Part shown: in pieces, positions 25,553 to 33,257 of the stretch | How the letters are laid out: each line of letters starts with the position of its first letter | Numbering within the stretch: the stretch's first letter is position 1 | DNA from: Umezawaea sp049997955 | GTDB taxonomy: Bacteria; Actinomycetota; Actinomycetes; Mycobacteriales; Pseudonocardiaceae | Length of the DNA: 64,000 nucleotides | Direction: 5' to 3' | Assembly (NCBI GenBank): GCA_049997955.1 | Contig: JAEBDY010000021.1 | Coordinates: 1-64,000, forward strand | Notes under the pieces: model-generated | The model's database searches: none | What the model saw: the letters and a program-made list of their open reading frames with translations, nothing else | Told to the model about the DNA's origin: nothing | Program-made: the position numbers and the translations under genes

Positions 25553-26733
25553 GCGCCCCATCCCGCCTGTTCGCCGCCGACGCGCTCGCGCGCGATCCTG
25601 TCCTGGTGGCCGGAACGCCGGTAGGCGCCGACCGGATCGGGGTCCAGCCCCAGTTCGACCCGCAGCTCGGCCAGCACCGGCCGCACGTCGGTGTTGTAGG
25701 CGTCCATCAGCACGTCGTTGGCGGCCAGCACGTCACCGCTGTCCTGCGCGGCCTTGAGCGCCTCGCGGTCGACGAGCAGGGCCTTGGTCGTGGCCTCCTG
25801 GACGTTGCACACCGAGCGGATCTGGCCGGGGATCTTCTCCTCGACGTTGTGGCACTGGTCGAGCATGAACGCCACCCCGGTCGAGGGTTCCAGCCCGCCT
25901 CCGCGGACGACCTCGCACATGATCCGGAACAGCTGGAACGGGTCGGCCGCGCCGACCATCAGGTCGTCGTCGGCGTAGAAGCGGGAGTTGAAGTCGAACG
26001 CGCCGAGCTTCCCGGCGCGCAGCAGGAACGCGACGATGAACTCGATGTTCGTGCCGGGCGCGTGGTGCCCGGTGTCGACGCAGACCTTGGCCCGCTCGCC
26101 CAGTTCCAGGCAGTGCGCGAACGACGTGCCCCAGTCCGGCACGTCCATCGTGTAGAACGCCGGCTCGAAGAGCTTGTACTCCAGCAGCAGCCGCTGGTCG
26201 CCGGTCAGCCGCGCGTACACCGCCGCCAGCGCCTCGGCTAGCCGGTCCTGGCGGTCGCGGATGTCGTCCTGGCCGGGGTAGTTGGTGCCGTCGGAGAACC
26301 ACAGCTTCAGGTCGCGCGAGCCGGTCTCGTCCATGACGTCCACGCACTCCAGCAGGTGCGCGAGCGCCTTGCGCCGGATCGCCGGGTCGGGGTTGGTGAC
26401 GCTGCCGAGCTTGTAGTCGTCGTCCTGGAACACGTTGGCGTTGACGGTCCCCAGCTCGATGCCCGCGTTCTTCGCGTAGCCGCCGAGGTCCGCGTAGTCG
26501 TCGACCCGGTCCCACGGGATGTGCAGCGCGATGGACGGCGCGGCGCCGGTGAGGGAGTGCACCACGGCGGCGTCGTCGATCTTCTCGCGGACCGTGCGGG
26601 GCACGCCCGGCTGCGCGAACACCTTGAAGCGCGTGCCGGAGTTGCCGTAGGCCCACGAGGGCGTCTCGATCCGCAGGGAGCGCAGCCGCGCCTTCGCGGT
26701 GTCGCCGCGCGGCTCCGGCGCGAGTGCCGTCAT
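25549..26733 (-). CDS. rhaI: L-rhamnose isomerase, RhaI type
   Basis: 394 residues, ATG with GGAG 7 bases upstream. Converts L-rhamnose to L-rhamnulose in the cytoplasm. It is the xylose-isomerase-like RhaI type rather than E. coli RhaA. Metal and substrate residues lie in LGTVNANVFQDDDYKLG, CVDTGHHAPGTNIEF and AFDFNSRFYADDDL. First gene of the operon. The LacI-type palindrome at 26755 sits about 20 bases before the start, placing it under the divergent regulator. No rhamnose transporter or mutarotase gene is next to it. Confidence 0.95.
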   Translation of the reverse strand: MTALAPEPRGDTAKARLRSLRIETPSWAYGNSGTRFKVFAQPGVPRTVREKIDDAAVVHSLTGAAPSIALHIPWDRVDDYADLGGYAKNAGIELGTVNANVFQDDDYKLGSVTNPDPAIRRKALAHLLECVDVMDETGSRDLKLWFSDGTNYPGQDDIRDRQDRLAEALAAVYARLTGDQRLLLEYKLFEPAFYTMDVPDWGTSFAHCLELGERAKVCVDTGHHAPGTNIEFIVAFLLRAGKLGAFDFNSRFYADDDLMVGAADPFQLFRIMCEVVRGGGLEPSTGVAFMLDQCHNVEEKIPGQIRSVCNVQEATTKALLVDREALKAAQDSGDVLAANDVLMDAYNTDVRPVLAELRVELGLDPDPVGAYRRSGHQDRIARERVGGEQAGWGA

Positions 26734-26754
26734 CAGTGTTCTCCAACCGCCGAT

Positions 26755-26766
26755 TGAAACGTTTCA
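26755..26766. promoter_or_regulatory. LacI-type operator between rhaI and its regulator
   Basis: TGAAACGTTTCA, a perfect 12-bp palindrome with a central CG. It lies between the divergent rhaI start (26733) and regulator start (26787), so one bound repressor can cover both promoters. Near-identical TGAATCGTTTCA sites occur before the rhamnosidase at 41499 and 41687. Confidence 0.8.
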
Positions 26767-26786
26767 TCCGGATGGTAGGGTTCGTT

Positions 26787-27818
26787 GTGGCGCGGAGCAA
26801 GGGTTCGGGTGAGACGGTGGGCATCAAGGACGTCGCCCGCCGCGCGGGGGTCTCGATCGGCACGGTCTCCAACGTCGTCAACCGCCCGCACGTCGTCTCC
26901 GCCGTGACCCGCTCCCGCGTCAACGCGGTGATCGAGGAGCTCGGCTACGTCCGCGACGAGTCGGCCCGCCAGCTCCGCGCGGGCACCAGCCGCACGCTCG
27001 CCCTCCTCGTGCTGGACCTCGGCAACCCGTTCTTCGTGGACGTGGCGCGCGGCGCGGAGGAGGCGGCGCACGAGGCGGGCCTCAACATGATCACCTGCAA
27101 CAGTGCCCAGCGCGTCGACCGCGAGGCCTCCTACCTGGCGATGCTCGCCGAGCAGAGGGTGCGCGGCGTGCTGCTCAGCCCCGTGGGCACGGAGAACGAG
27201 AGCCTGTCCGGCTTCGGGCGCAGCGGCATCCCGTACGTGCTGGTCGACCGCAAGGCGACCACGGGGGAGTGCTGCTCGGTGTCGGTGGACGACGTGCTCG
27301 GCGGCGCGCTGGCGGCCCGGCACCTGACCGAGCAGGGCCACACCAGGATCGCGCTCGTCAACGGCCCGTCGGTGCTGGTGCAGTGCCGCGAACGCGAGGA
27401 GGGCGTGCGCAAGGCGCTGGCGGAGGTCCCCGAGCACCACCTGTCCGTGCTGGAGGTGGCCGCGCTGGACGTGGCGTCCGGCCGGGACGCGGGCGCTCGC
27501 ATCCTCGGCATCAGCCCTCGCCCCACGGCGGTCTTCTGCGCCAACGACCTCCTGGCGCTTGGCGTGCTCCAGGCGATGGTCGGCGCTGGTGTGCGGGTGC
27601 CGGAGGACCTGGCGATCGTCGGCTACGACGACATCGAGTTCGCCTCGGCCGCGGCCGTTCCGCTCACCTCGGTCCGGCAGCCCGCGGCCCGCATCGGCGA
27701 GACGGCCGCGCGGCTGCTGATCGAGGAGACCTCCGACGACGAGGGCCACGAGCACCGGACCGTCGTGTTCTCGCCGGAACTGGTGGTTCGCGACTCCACC
27801 CGGATCCGGCGGCGCTGA
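26787..27818 (+). CDS. LacI-family repressor of rhamnose genes
   Basis: 343 residues from a GTG at 26787 with a TAGGG-type site 6 bases before; an ATG at 26772 is in frame but lies against the operator. HTH: GIKDVARRAGVSIGTVSNVV, hinge LGYVRDESARQLRAG. The periplasmic-binding-type effector domain follows (SRTLALLVLDLGNPFF, GVLLSPVGTENE, FCANDLLALGVLQAM, IVGYDDIEFASAAAVPLTSV). Position and operator identity indicate control of rhaIDB and probably of the distant alpha-L-rhamnosidase. L-rhamnose or a breakdown product is the likely inducer. Confidence 0.92.
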   Translation: MARSKGSGETVGIKDVARRAGVSIGTVSNVVNRPHVVSAVTRSRVNAVIEELGYVRDESARQLRAGTSRTLALLVLDLGNPFFVDVARGAEEAAHEAGLNMITCNSAQRVDREASYLAMLAEQRVRGVLLSPVGTENESLSGFGRSGIPYVLVDRKATTGECCSVSVDDVLGGALAARHLTEQGHTRIALVNGPSVLVQCREREEGVRKALAEVPEHHLSVLEVAALDVASGRDAGARILGISPRPTAVFCANDLLALGVLQAMVGAGVRVPEDLAIVGYDDIEFASAAAVPLTSVRQPAARIGETAARLLIEETSDDEGHEHRTVVFSPELVVRDSTRIRRR

Positions 27819-27884
27819 CACCCGATCGGGGAGATCATCGCCGAACGCCGGGCGTTCGCGCGGGCGGTGGGTGAAGCTTTCCGC

Positions 27885-28763
27885 ATGACCGGAGCCCTTG
27901 GCACGTCAGCGGAAGAACTCGTCGTCCCGTCCTGGGACGTCGGTGTTCACACCGGACTGGCGGGGTTCGGCGACGCCTGGCTGTCCGGGCGGCCAGAAGG
28001 TCGGCTCCGGTACGCCGAGGAGGGCGGGTTCCTGTTCGTCAGCGGTGACGTCCCGGCCTCGGCGCGGTACGCGGAGGCCGTGCGGGCCCTGTACATCGAG
28101 CTGTTCGCGCTGACCAAGCGGATCGGGTACCCGACGATCTGCAGGCTGTGGCACTACATCGGGAACATCACCGGCGCCACCGCCGACGGCCTGGAGACCT
28201 ACCGCGACTTCTGCGTCGGCCGCGCGCTGGCGTTCGAGGAGGTCCCGACCGGCATGCCACCCGCGAGCGCGGTCGGCTCCGCGTACGAGGGCATCAGCGT
28301 GTGCCTGCTCGCCGCCCGGCCGGGGCGGCTGACCGCGATCGAGAACCCGCTCCAGGTGCCCGCCTTCCGGTACCCCCGCGAGCACGGGCCGAAGTCGCCG
28401 TCGTTCGCCCGCGCCGGGTACCTGGAGGGCGAGCGGGGCGGCACGCTGTTCCTGTCCGGCACGGCCAGCATCCTCGGCCACGAGACCGTGCACCGCGGCG
28501 ACCTGACCGGACAGCTCGCGACCACCTTCGCCAACGTCGAGGCCGTCGTCCACGAGCGCAACCTCGCCCGGCACGGCGTCGACGCGGGCTTCGGCCTGGC
28601 CGACTTCGACCGGGTGACAGCGTACGTCCGCAATGCCGACGACCTGGCCGCCGTGGACGCGGCCTGCCGGGACGCGTTCGGCCCCGACACGTCGGTCCGG
28701 CTGCTGCGGGCCGACCTCTGCCGGTCCGACCTGCTCGTCGAGGTCGAGGGCGTGATCAGCTGA
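27885..28763 (+). CDS. Chorismatase of the FkbO/Hyg5 family
   Basis: 292 residues from an ATG at 27885; a GTG at 27867 is also in frame. Landmarks of the family: GGFLFVSGDVP near 47, the tract PLQVPAFRYPREHGPKSPSF near 165, LFLSGTASILGHETVHRGDL near 195, and the C-terminal LLVEVEG. These enzymes cleave chorismate to pyruvate plus a dihydrobenzoate or 3-hydroxybenzoate, used as starter units in rapamycin/FK506-like and other natural products. No polyketide or amide-synthase gene is nearby, so it looks like an orphan. The nearest pathway-type regulator is the AfsR/SARP gene at 33258. Confidence 0.88.
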   Translation: MTGALGTSAEELVVPSWDVGVHTGLAGFGDAWLSGRPEGRLRYAEEGGFLFVSGDVPASARYAEAVRALYIELFALTKRIGYPTICRLWHYIGNITGATADGLETYRDFCVGRALAFEEVPTGMPPASAVGSAYEGISVCLLAARPGRLTAIENPLQVPAFRYPREHGPKSPSFARAGYLEGERGGTLFLSGTASILGHETVHRGDLTGQLATTFANVEAVVHERNLARHGVDAGFGLADFDRVTAYVRNADDLAAVDAACRDAFGPDTSVRLLRADLCRSDLLVEVEGVIS

Positions 28764-29017
28764 CCGGCACGCCGAACCGGGCGCACGCGCCGACGGTGTC
28801 CTCGCCGTAGCGCTCGATGTTCGCCTCGACGTCGAGGTCGCCCCTGTGCGCCAGCACCTCGTCGTCCACCAGGTCGGTGGTCGTTCGCGGACTCGGGGGC
28901 CTGGAGGAACGCGGACCTCGGCGTGCTGTGCACGACGCGGAAACCCAGCACGTCCACGTAGAACGCGCTGGCGTCGCGCACCCACAGGACGGCCTGGTTC
29001 AAGCCGCGGATCGCCAC
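28756..29017 (-). pseudogene. VOC/glyoxalase remnant fused to another gene's tail
   Basis: From a GTG at 29017 the first about 47 codons read as the start of a VOC-fold protein (LNQAVLWVRDASAFYVDVLG, FRVVHSTPRSAFLQAP). Near 28880 the homologous frame is lost. One base over, a different coherent C-terminus runs to a stop at 28756 (VDDEVLAHRGDLDVEANIER, ending ARFGVPVS). It looks like two gene fragments joined by deletion. Its end overlaps the chorismatase stop on the other strand by 8 bases. Confidence 0.5.
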
Positions 29018-29077
29018 CGGGCCGTCCCTCACCTGCTCCGGGGCAGGGCGAAGTCCGCCCCGCCCCGGAGTCACCAC

Positions 29078-29610
29078 CGCGCGGGGGAGTGACCCGTGGC
29101 GGGCGGCCGAGCAGGTCGCCCGCCACGAGGGCCGGTGGAACTGCCGGACGGACTGCCGGTGGGGCCCCGCTCTCGGAGTGACCCCTGGTAATCGAATCCG
29201 CCGAAAGGTTCACGCACCGTTCTGAAGAAGTGCGGCGGCGCTGACCGGCTGTATCACGGGCGACGCGGAATGGGAAATCCTCGAATTAGCCTGCTATCCG
29301 CGTAGCGCTGTCGACACGTACGGCGACCGAGAGTGGTTCACTGTGATTCGACATTTCTCGAATTTTGGGTAAGTCCAGCTCAGGGCTCTTTCGTCAGCGA
29401 AAGTCCGACGAGATTAACCTGTTAACGACTTTCGCGGCGCATATTGGTTAACAAGGGGTTGCCGGTGGGGCTCGCCCCCCGCTATCGTCGCGTCCGGTCC
29501 ATTGTCGAGGTTGATCACGAGTTGAACAACGAGTCGGACCCCCCGACCGACTCGCCGGGTTTCCCCCGCCCGGTTCCGACACGGACTCCCCGAGCACGGA
29601 AGGCCAGGTC
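29078..29610. other. Long leader/intergenic region before the M23 peptidase
   Basis: About 530 bases without a credible gene. It contains GTTAAC-type repeats (TTAACCTGTTAAC at about 29414-29426 and GGTTAAC near 29446) and small inverted repeats. I looked for c-di-AMP (ydaO-type) riboswitch landmarks, which often precede actinobacterial cell-wall hydrolases, and could not find them. An untranslated leader with regulator sites is likely. Confidence 0.4.
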
Positions 29611-30384
29611 TTGTCCCACCTCCGCTCAACCGGCGGCCAGGCAGACGGCGGCACGGCACCCCGAGCCGTGCACAAGCACCGACTGCCCCCGCCTCCGTCG
29701 TCCCTGCGCGGTCGGATCGTCATCGCCGCGGTCGCCATCGGCGCCTTCGGCGCGGCCGGTGCGGGACAGACGCTCCAAGCGGTGGACGGCGCGAGCACCG
29801 ACGAAGTGACCCCACTCGCGAACGCCACCAAGCCCTCCGACAACGCCGCCGCGTTCGGCATCGGCGGCACCGCGCCTGCCGCCCCGCAGGTCCTCCAGGT
29901 CGCGCGGCGGATCGACCCCTCGGCCGAGGCGGGCAAGCTCACCAAGAGCCAGCGCATCACCGAGGAGCGCGAGGCGGAGGAGGTCGAGGCCCGCCGCCCC
30001 AAGCGCGTCGCCCCGACCCGCGGCAGCTTCACCTCCGGGTTCGGCTACCGCGACGGCGCCATGCACTACGGCCTCGACATCGCCGCCCCGGTCGGCACCC
30101 CGATCTACTCCGCCGCCGACGGCGTCGTGATCGAGGCCGGTCCCGCCAGCGGGTTCGGGCTCTGGGTGAAGGTCGAGCACGCGGACGGCACCGTGACCGT
30201 GTACGGCCACATGTACCGCTTCAACGTCCGCAAGGGTCAGCAGGTCCTGGCGGGCGAGCAGATCGCCGAGGTCGGCAACAACGGCGTCTCCTTCGGTGCC
30301 CACCTGCACTTTGAGGTGTGGAGCGGGGGCAGCCTCAAGGTCAACCCGCTGCCGTGGCTCAACGAGGCGGGCATCGCCATCTAG
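29611..30384 (+). CDS. M23-family metallopeptidase (LytM-like)
   Basis: 257 residues from a TTG start with GGAAGG 7 bases upstream. Residues about 32-52 form a membrane anchor or uncleaved signal (LRGRIVIAAVAIGAFGAAGA). A helical spacer (LTKSQRITEEREAEEVEARR) separates it from the C-terminal peptidase at 140-257. Zinc-site motifs are intact: MHYGLDIAAPVGTPI (His, Asp), VYGHM, and GAHLHFEVW. It should cut peptidoglycan cross-bridges at the cell surface. Its stop overlaps the convergent racemase by 4 bases. Confidence 0.9.
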   Translation: MSHLRSTGGQADGGTAPRAVHKHRLPPPPSSLRGRIVIAAVAIGAFGAAGAGQTLQAVDGASTDEVTPLANATKPSDNAAAFGIGGTAPAAPQVLQVARRIDPSAEAGKLTKSQRITEEREAEEVEARRPKRVAPTRGSFTSGFGYRDGAMHYGLDIAAPVGTPIYSAADGVVIEAGPASGFGLWVKVEHADGTVTVYGHMYRFNVRKGQQVLAGEQIAEVGNNGVSFGAHLHFEVWSGGSLKVNPLPWLNEAGIAI

Positions 30385-31070
30385 GCCAGTGCCCGCTCCA
30401 CGGCCGCCTCGACGTGCAGCCGGGTCGTGGGGAACACCGGGACGGGGCTGTCGGCCGCCGTGATGAGCAGTTCTATCTCGGTGCAGCCGAGCACGATCCC
30501 CTGCGCCCCTTCGGCGACGAGCCGCCCGATGACCTCGCGGTAGCCCTCGCGGGACGGTTCGCGCACGATCCCGACGCACAGCTCGTCGTAGATCACCCGG
30601 TGCACGAGCGCGCGGTCGTCCGCGCCCGGCGCGAGCACGCGCAAACCGTGACCCGCCAACCGATCCCGGTAGAACGACTGTTCCATGGTGAACGCCGTGC
30701 CCAGCAGTCCGACGCTGTCCAACCCGGCGCGCCGCACCGCTTCGGCCGTCGCGTCGGCCAGGTGCAGCAGCGGGATGTCCACCGCCGCCTGGACCTGGTC
30801 GGCGACCTTGTGCATCGTGTTGGTGCACAACAGGAGCAGATCGGCGCCCGCGGCCTGGAGACCGCGCGCGGCGTCGGCGAGCACGACGCCCGCCTCGTCC
30901 CAGCGCCCGTCCACCTGCAGCCGCTCGATCTCGGCGAAGTCGACCGAGTGCAGCACGCACTTGGCGGAGTGCAGGCCGCCGAGCCGTTCCCTGACCAGCT
31001 CGTTCGCCTGCCGGTAGTACTCCGCGCTGCTCTCCCAGCTCATCCCGCCGAGCATGCCGATCGTCAGCAT
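30381..31070 (-). CDS. Aspartate/glutamate racemase family protein
   Basis: 229 residues from an ATG at 31070 with GGAGG 5 bases upstream. Cofactor-independent racemase fold. N-terminal GMLGGMSWESSAEYYR is the family signature, with the two catalytic-type Cys in LLLCTNTMHKV (near 85) and VLGCTEIELL (near 195). Probably acts on aspartate or a related amino acid. It stands alone and is convergent with the M23 gene, so a cell-wall D-amino-acid role is possible but unproven. Confidence 0.9.
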   Translation of the reverse strand: MLTIGMLGGMSWESSAEYYRQANELVRERLGGLHSAKCVLHSVDFAEIERLQVDGRWDEAGVVLADAARGLQAAGADLLLLCTNTMHKVADQVQAAVDIPLLHLADATAEAVRRAGLDSVGLLGTAFTMEQSFYRDRLAGHGLRVLAPGADDRALVHRVIYDELCVGIVREPSREGYREVIGRLVAEGAQGIVLGCTEIELLITAADSPVPVFPTTRLHVEAAVERALA

Positions 31071-31171
31071 CGCGTCCTCCCCGCCCGCCGGATTTCCCGG
31101 CGCGCGCAACCTCGTTGACACTTCGTCGCGTCCTAGGGGGAACACTCTCCCAAACCCCGCGGAGGCCTCCC

Positions 31172-31639
31172 TTGCCGACCACCGTGTGCCGCGCCTGCGG
31201 CGGAGCGGGCAGCCCGCTCCGCTGGGCGTGCCCGAGCTGCGTCCTGGCGACGGCGGAACGGCTCGACGAGATCCGCGAGCACTCCGTGGCCATCTGCGTC
31301 GCCGGGATGCTCGACGGTCCGGGGTGCGCGGGCCGCACCGGGGGCCCGCTCCCGTTCGGCGACGGCCTGCTCGTGCTGGTCGACGACGTGCCGCTGCGCG
31401 CCGCGGACCCGGCCGTGGTGCTGCTGTCGGTCCTCGACGTCCTGCACCGGATCGCCCGCCACGTCCGCCACCACCGCGGTGAGCCCGCCGAGTTCCGGTG
31501 CACGATCGCGAGCGAGGTCCGGTACCTGCGGACCAACGCCGAGTGGTGCGCCCACCAGCTGTGGGGCCACGAACTCGTGGAAGCGGTCCACCTCCTGCAC
31601 GGCCTGACGCGGGCACGGGTGGGCGCGCTCGTCCGGTGA
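31172..31639 (+). CDS. Hypothetical protein with N-terminal zinc ribbon
   Basis: 155 residues from a TTG at 31172 with GGAGG 6 bases upstream. Residues 5-25 hold CRACGG and ACPSC, a four-Cys zinc-ribbon pattern. A further Cys pair lies in GPGCAGRTGG. The rest is helical (LLSVLDVLHRIARHVRHH, WCAHQLWGHELVEAVHLLHG). It resembles small actinophage/actinomycete zinc-binding proteins of unknown role, though I cannot name a family. It follows the divergent racemase start by about 100 bases. Confidence 0.65.
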   Translation: MPTTVCRACGGAGSPLRWACPSCVLATAERLDEIREHSVAICVAGMLDGPGCAGRTGGPLPFGDGLLVLVDDVPLRAADPAVVLLSVLDVLHRIARHVRHHRGEPAEFRCTIASEVRYLRTNAEWCAHQLWGHELVEAVHLLHGLTRARVGALVR

Positions 31640-31788
31640 GGACCTGCCCCCCCAGTAGCAGCTGCCGCCATTGGGGTCAATGGCCCACGCTCGACCACCG
31701 GGAGGCCAGCCAAGGGGATCGTTCCGGCGTCGCCGTCCCGAGAAGCTGATCAGGTCAGGACATCGACCTTCAGCAAGGGGTTCCCACC

Positions 31789-32958
31789 ATGACCGCGTCC
31801 CACCCCCACCCGCGCCACACCCGCCGACGCGCCGCGTCGGCCCTCGCCGTGGTGGCGGTGAGCGGCCTCGTCGCGGCGGGCGCCGCCCTCCCGTCCTCCG
31901 CCGATTCCGGGTCGCAGCCCCGCGACTCCGTGCAGCGGGGCCTGAACGGCCTGGTTCGCGACGACGGCTTCCCCGCCGCCCTCGCCTCGGTCAAGGGCCG
32001 CGACGGCCGCGTCCGCGACTACACGGCCGGTGTCGGCGACCTGGCGACGAAATCGCCCGTCCCCGTCAACGGCCAGGTCCGCGTCGCCAGCAACACCAAG
32101 ACCTTCGTCGCCACCGTGGTGCTGCAACTCGTCGCCGAGGGCAAGGTCGTCCTCGACGAGCCCGTCGAGAAGTACCTGCCGGGCATCGTGCGCGGCGAGG
32201 GCATCGACGGGAACGCCATCACCGTCCGCCAGCTCCTCCAGCACACCAGCGGCCTGGCCGACTACGACGAGATCGTCGCCGACTACCTGGCCATCCAGCA
32301 CCGGTACTTCGAGCCGAGGGAGGTGCTCGACCTGGGGTTGGCCAAGGGCTCACTCGCCGACCCCGGCAAGGAGTGGTCGTACAGCAACACCAACTACGTC
32401 CTGCTGGGGCTGCTGGTGCAGAAGGTCACCGGACGTCCGATCGGAGAGGAGATCACCCATCGGATCATCGATCGCATCGGGCTGCGCGACACCTACTGGC
32501 CCCCGGTCGGCGAACAGCGCATCCGCAAGGCCCACCCGCACGGGTACTTCGCCCAAACCCCTGGTGCTCTGCTTGCCGACGTCACGGAGATGGACCCCTC
32601 GCTGGGGTGGGCCGCGGGACAGCTGAACTCCACTCCCCGCGACCTCAACGCGTTCTTCCTCGCGCTGCTCGGCGGTGACCTGCTCGAACCGGAGCAGCTG
32701 GAGGAGATGAAGAAGACGGTCGCCGCCCCGAGCTCCGGCGTGCGCGGCGACGAGCGGTACGGCCTCGGGCTGTCCACGTTCACGCTGACCTGCGGCGTCG
32801 TCGCCTGGGGCCACGGCGGCGACGCGCCGGGCTACCAGACCCGCAACGCCGTGACCGAGGACGGCCGCGCGGCCGCCGTCGCGGTGACGGCGCTGCCGAC
32901 CGCGATCGACCCGGCCAAGCACGTGGAGCAGGTCGTGGACACCGCGCTCTGCAAGTGA
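31789..32958 (+). CDS. Secreted serine hydrolase (beta-lactamase/DD-peptidase fold)
   Basis: 389 residues, ATG after AAGGGG. Signal peptide about 1-38 (AASALAVVAVSGLVAAGAAL, then SSADS). Class C beta-lactamase/D-Ala-D-Ala carboxypeptidase motifs: SNTK (Ser-x-x-Lys, near 98), YSNTNY (Tyr-x-Asn, near 196), and the HGGDAPG triad near 345. Two Cys in the C-terminal part may form a disulfide. It acts outside the membrane, on peptidoglycan peptides or an ester. A clear hairpin terminator follows. Confidence 0.9.
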   Translation: MTASHPHPRHTRRRAASALAVVAVSGLVAAGAALPSSADSGSQPRDSVQRGLNGLVRDDGFPAALASVKGRDGRVRDYTAGVGDLATKSPVPVNGQVRVASNTKTFVATVVLQLVAEGKVVLDEPVEKYLPGIVRGEGIDGNAITVRQLLQHTSGLADYDEIVADYLAIQHRYFEPREVLDLGLAKGSLADPGKEWSYSNTNYVLLGLLVQKVTGRPIGEEITHRIIDRIGLRDTYWPPVGEQRIRKAHPHGYFAQTPGALLADVTEMDPSLGWAAGQLNSTPRDLNAFFLALLGGDLLEPEQLEEMKKTVAAPSSGVRGDERYGLGLSTFTLTCGVVAWGHGGDAPGYQTRNAVTEDGRAAAVAVTALPTAIDPAKHVEQVVDTALCK

Positions 32959-32968
32959 CGGACGTGCT

Positions 32969-33014
32969 CCGTCGGGGGTCGGCCCGGAAGACTTCCCGGA
33001 CCAACCCCCGACGG
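32969..33014. terminator. Terminator of the serine hydrolase gene
   Basis: 11-base arms (CCGTCGGGGGT and complement) enclosing a 24-base partly self-complementary loop, starting 11 bases after the stop codon. No U-tract. Confidence 0.75.
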
Positions 33015-33257
33015 GGCTCTGCCCGGACGAGGTGCCGCGCAAGTCCCTTCGCAGTCCACGGAGGATGTCGCTTCAGGAACCGGATGGTCTACCGAGGATC
33101 TTCATCGTCCCTGACCAGAGGCCCCTTGCCACGCAAAGTAGTTGACTGAGCCGATCAGGTGACATCGGTGACGAACCGGAGCCGGGCGTCGTGAGCCGCG
33201 TCAAACTGCCGCGTTGTCTCCTGGAGGTTCGCGGACGTCAACCCGTGGAGGGTCCCG

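Noticed and set aside
26724..26786. Longer N-terminus for the rhamnose LacI regulator
   Set aside because: It would place the operator inside coding sequence and adds residues not expected before the HTH.
29190..29530. c-di-AMP (ydaO-type) riboswitch before the M23 peptidase
   Set aside because: Gene context suggested it, but I could not find the conserved core segments or a convincing fold by eye.
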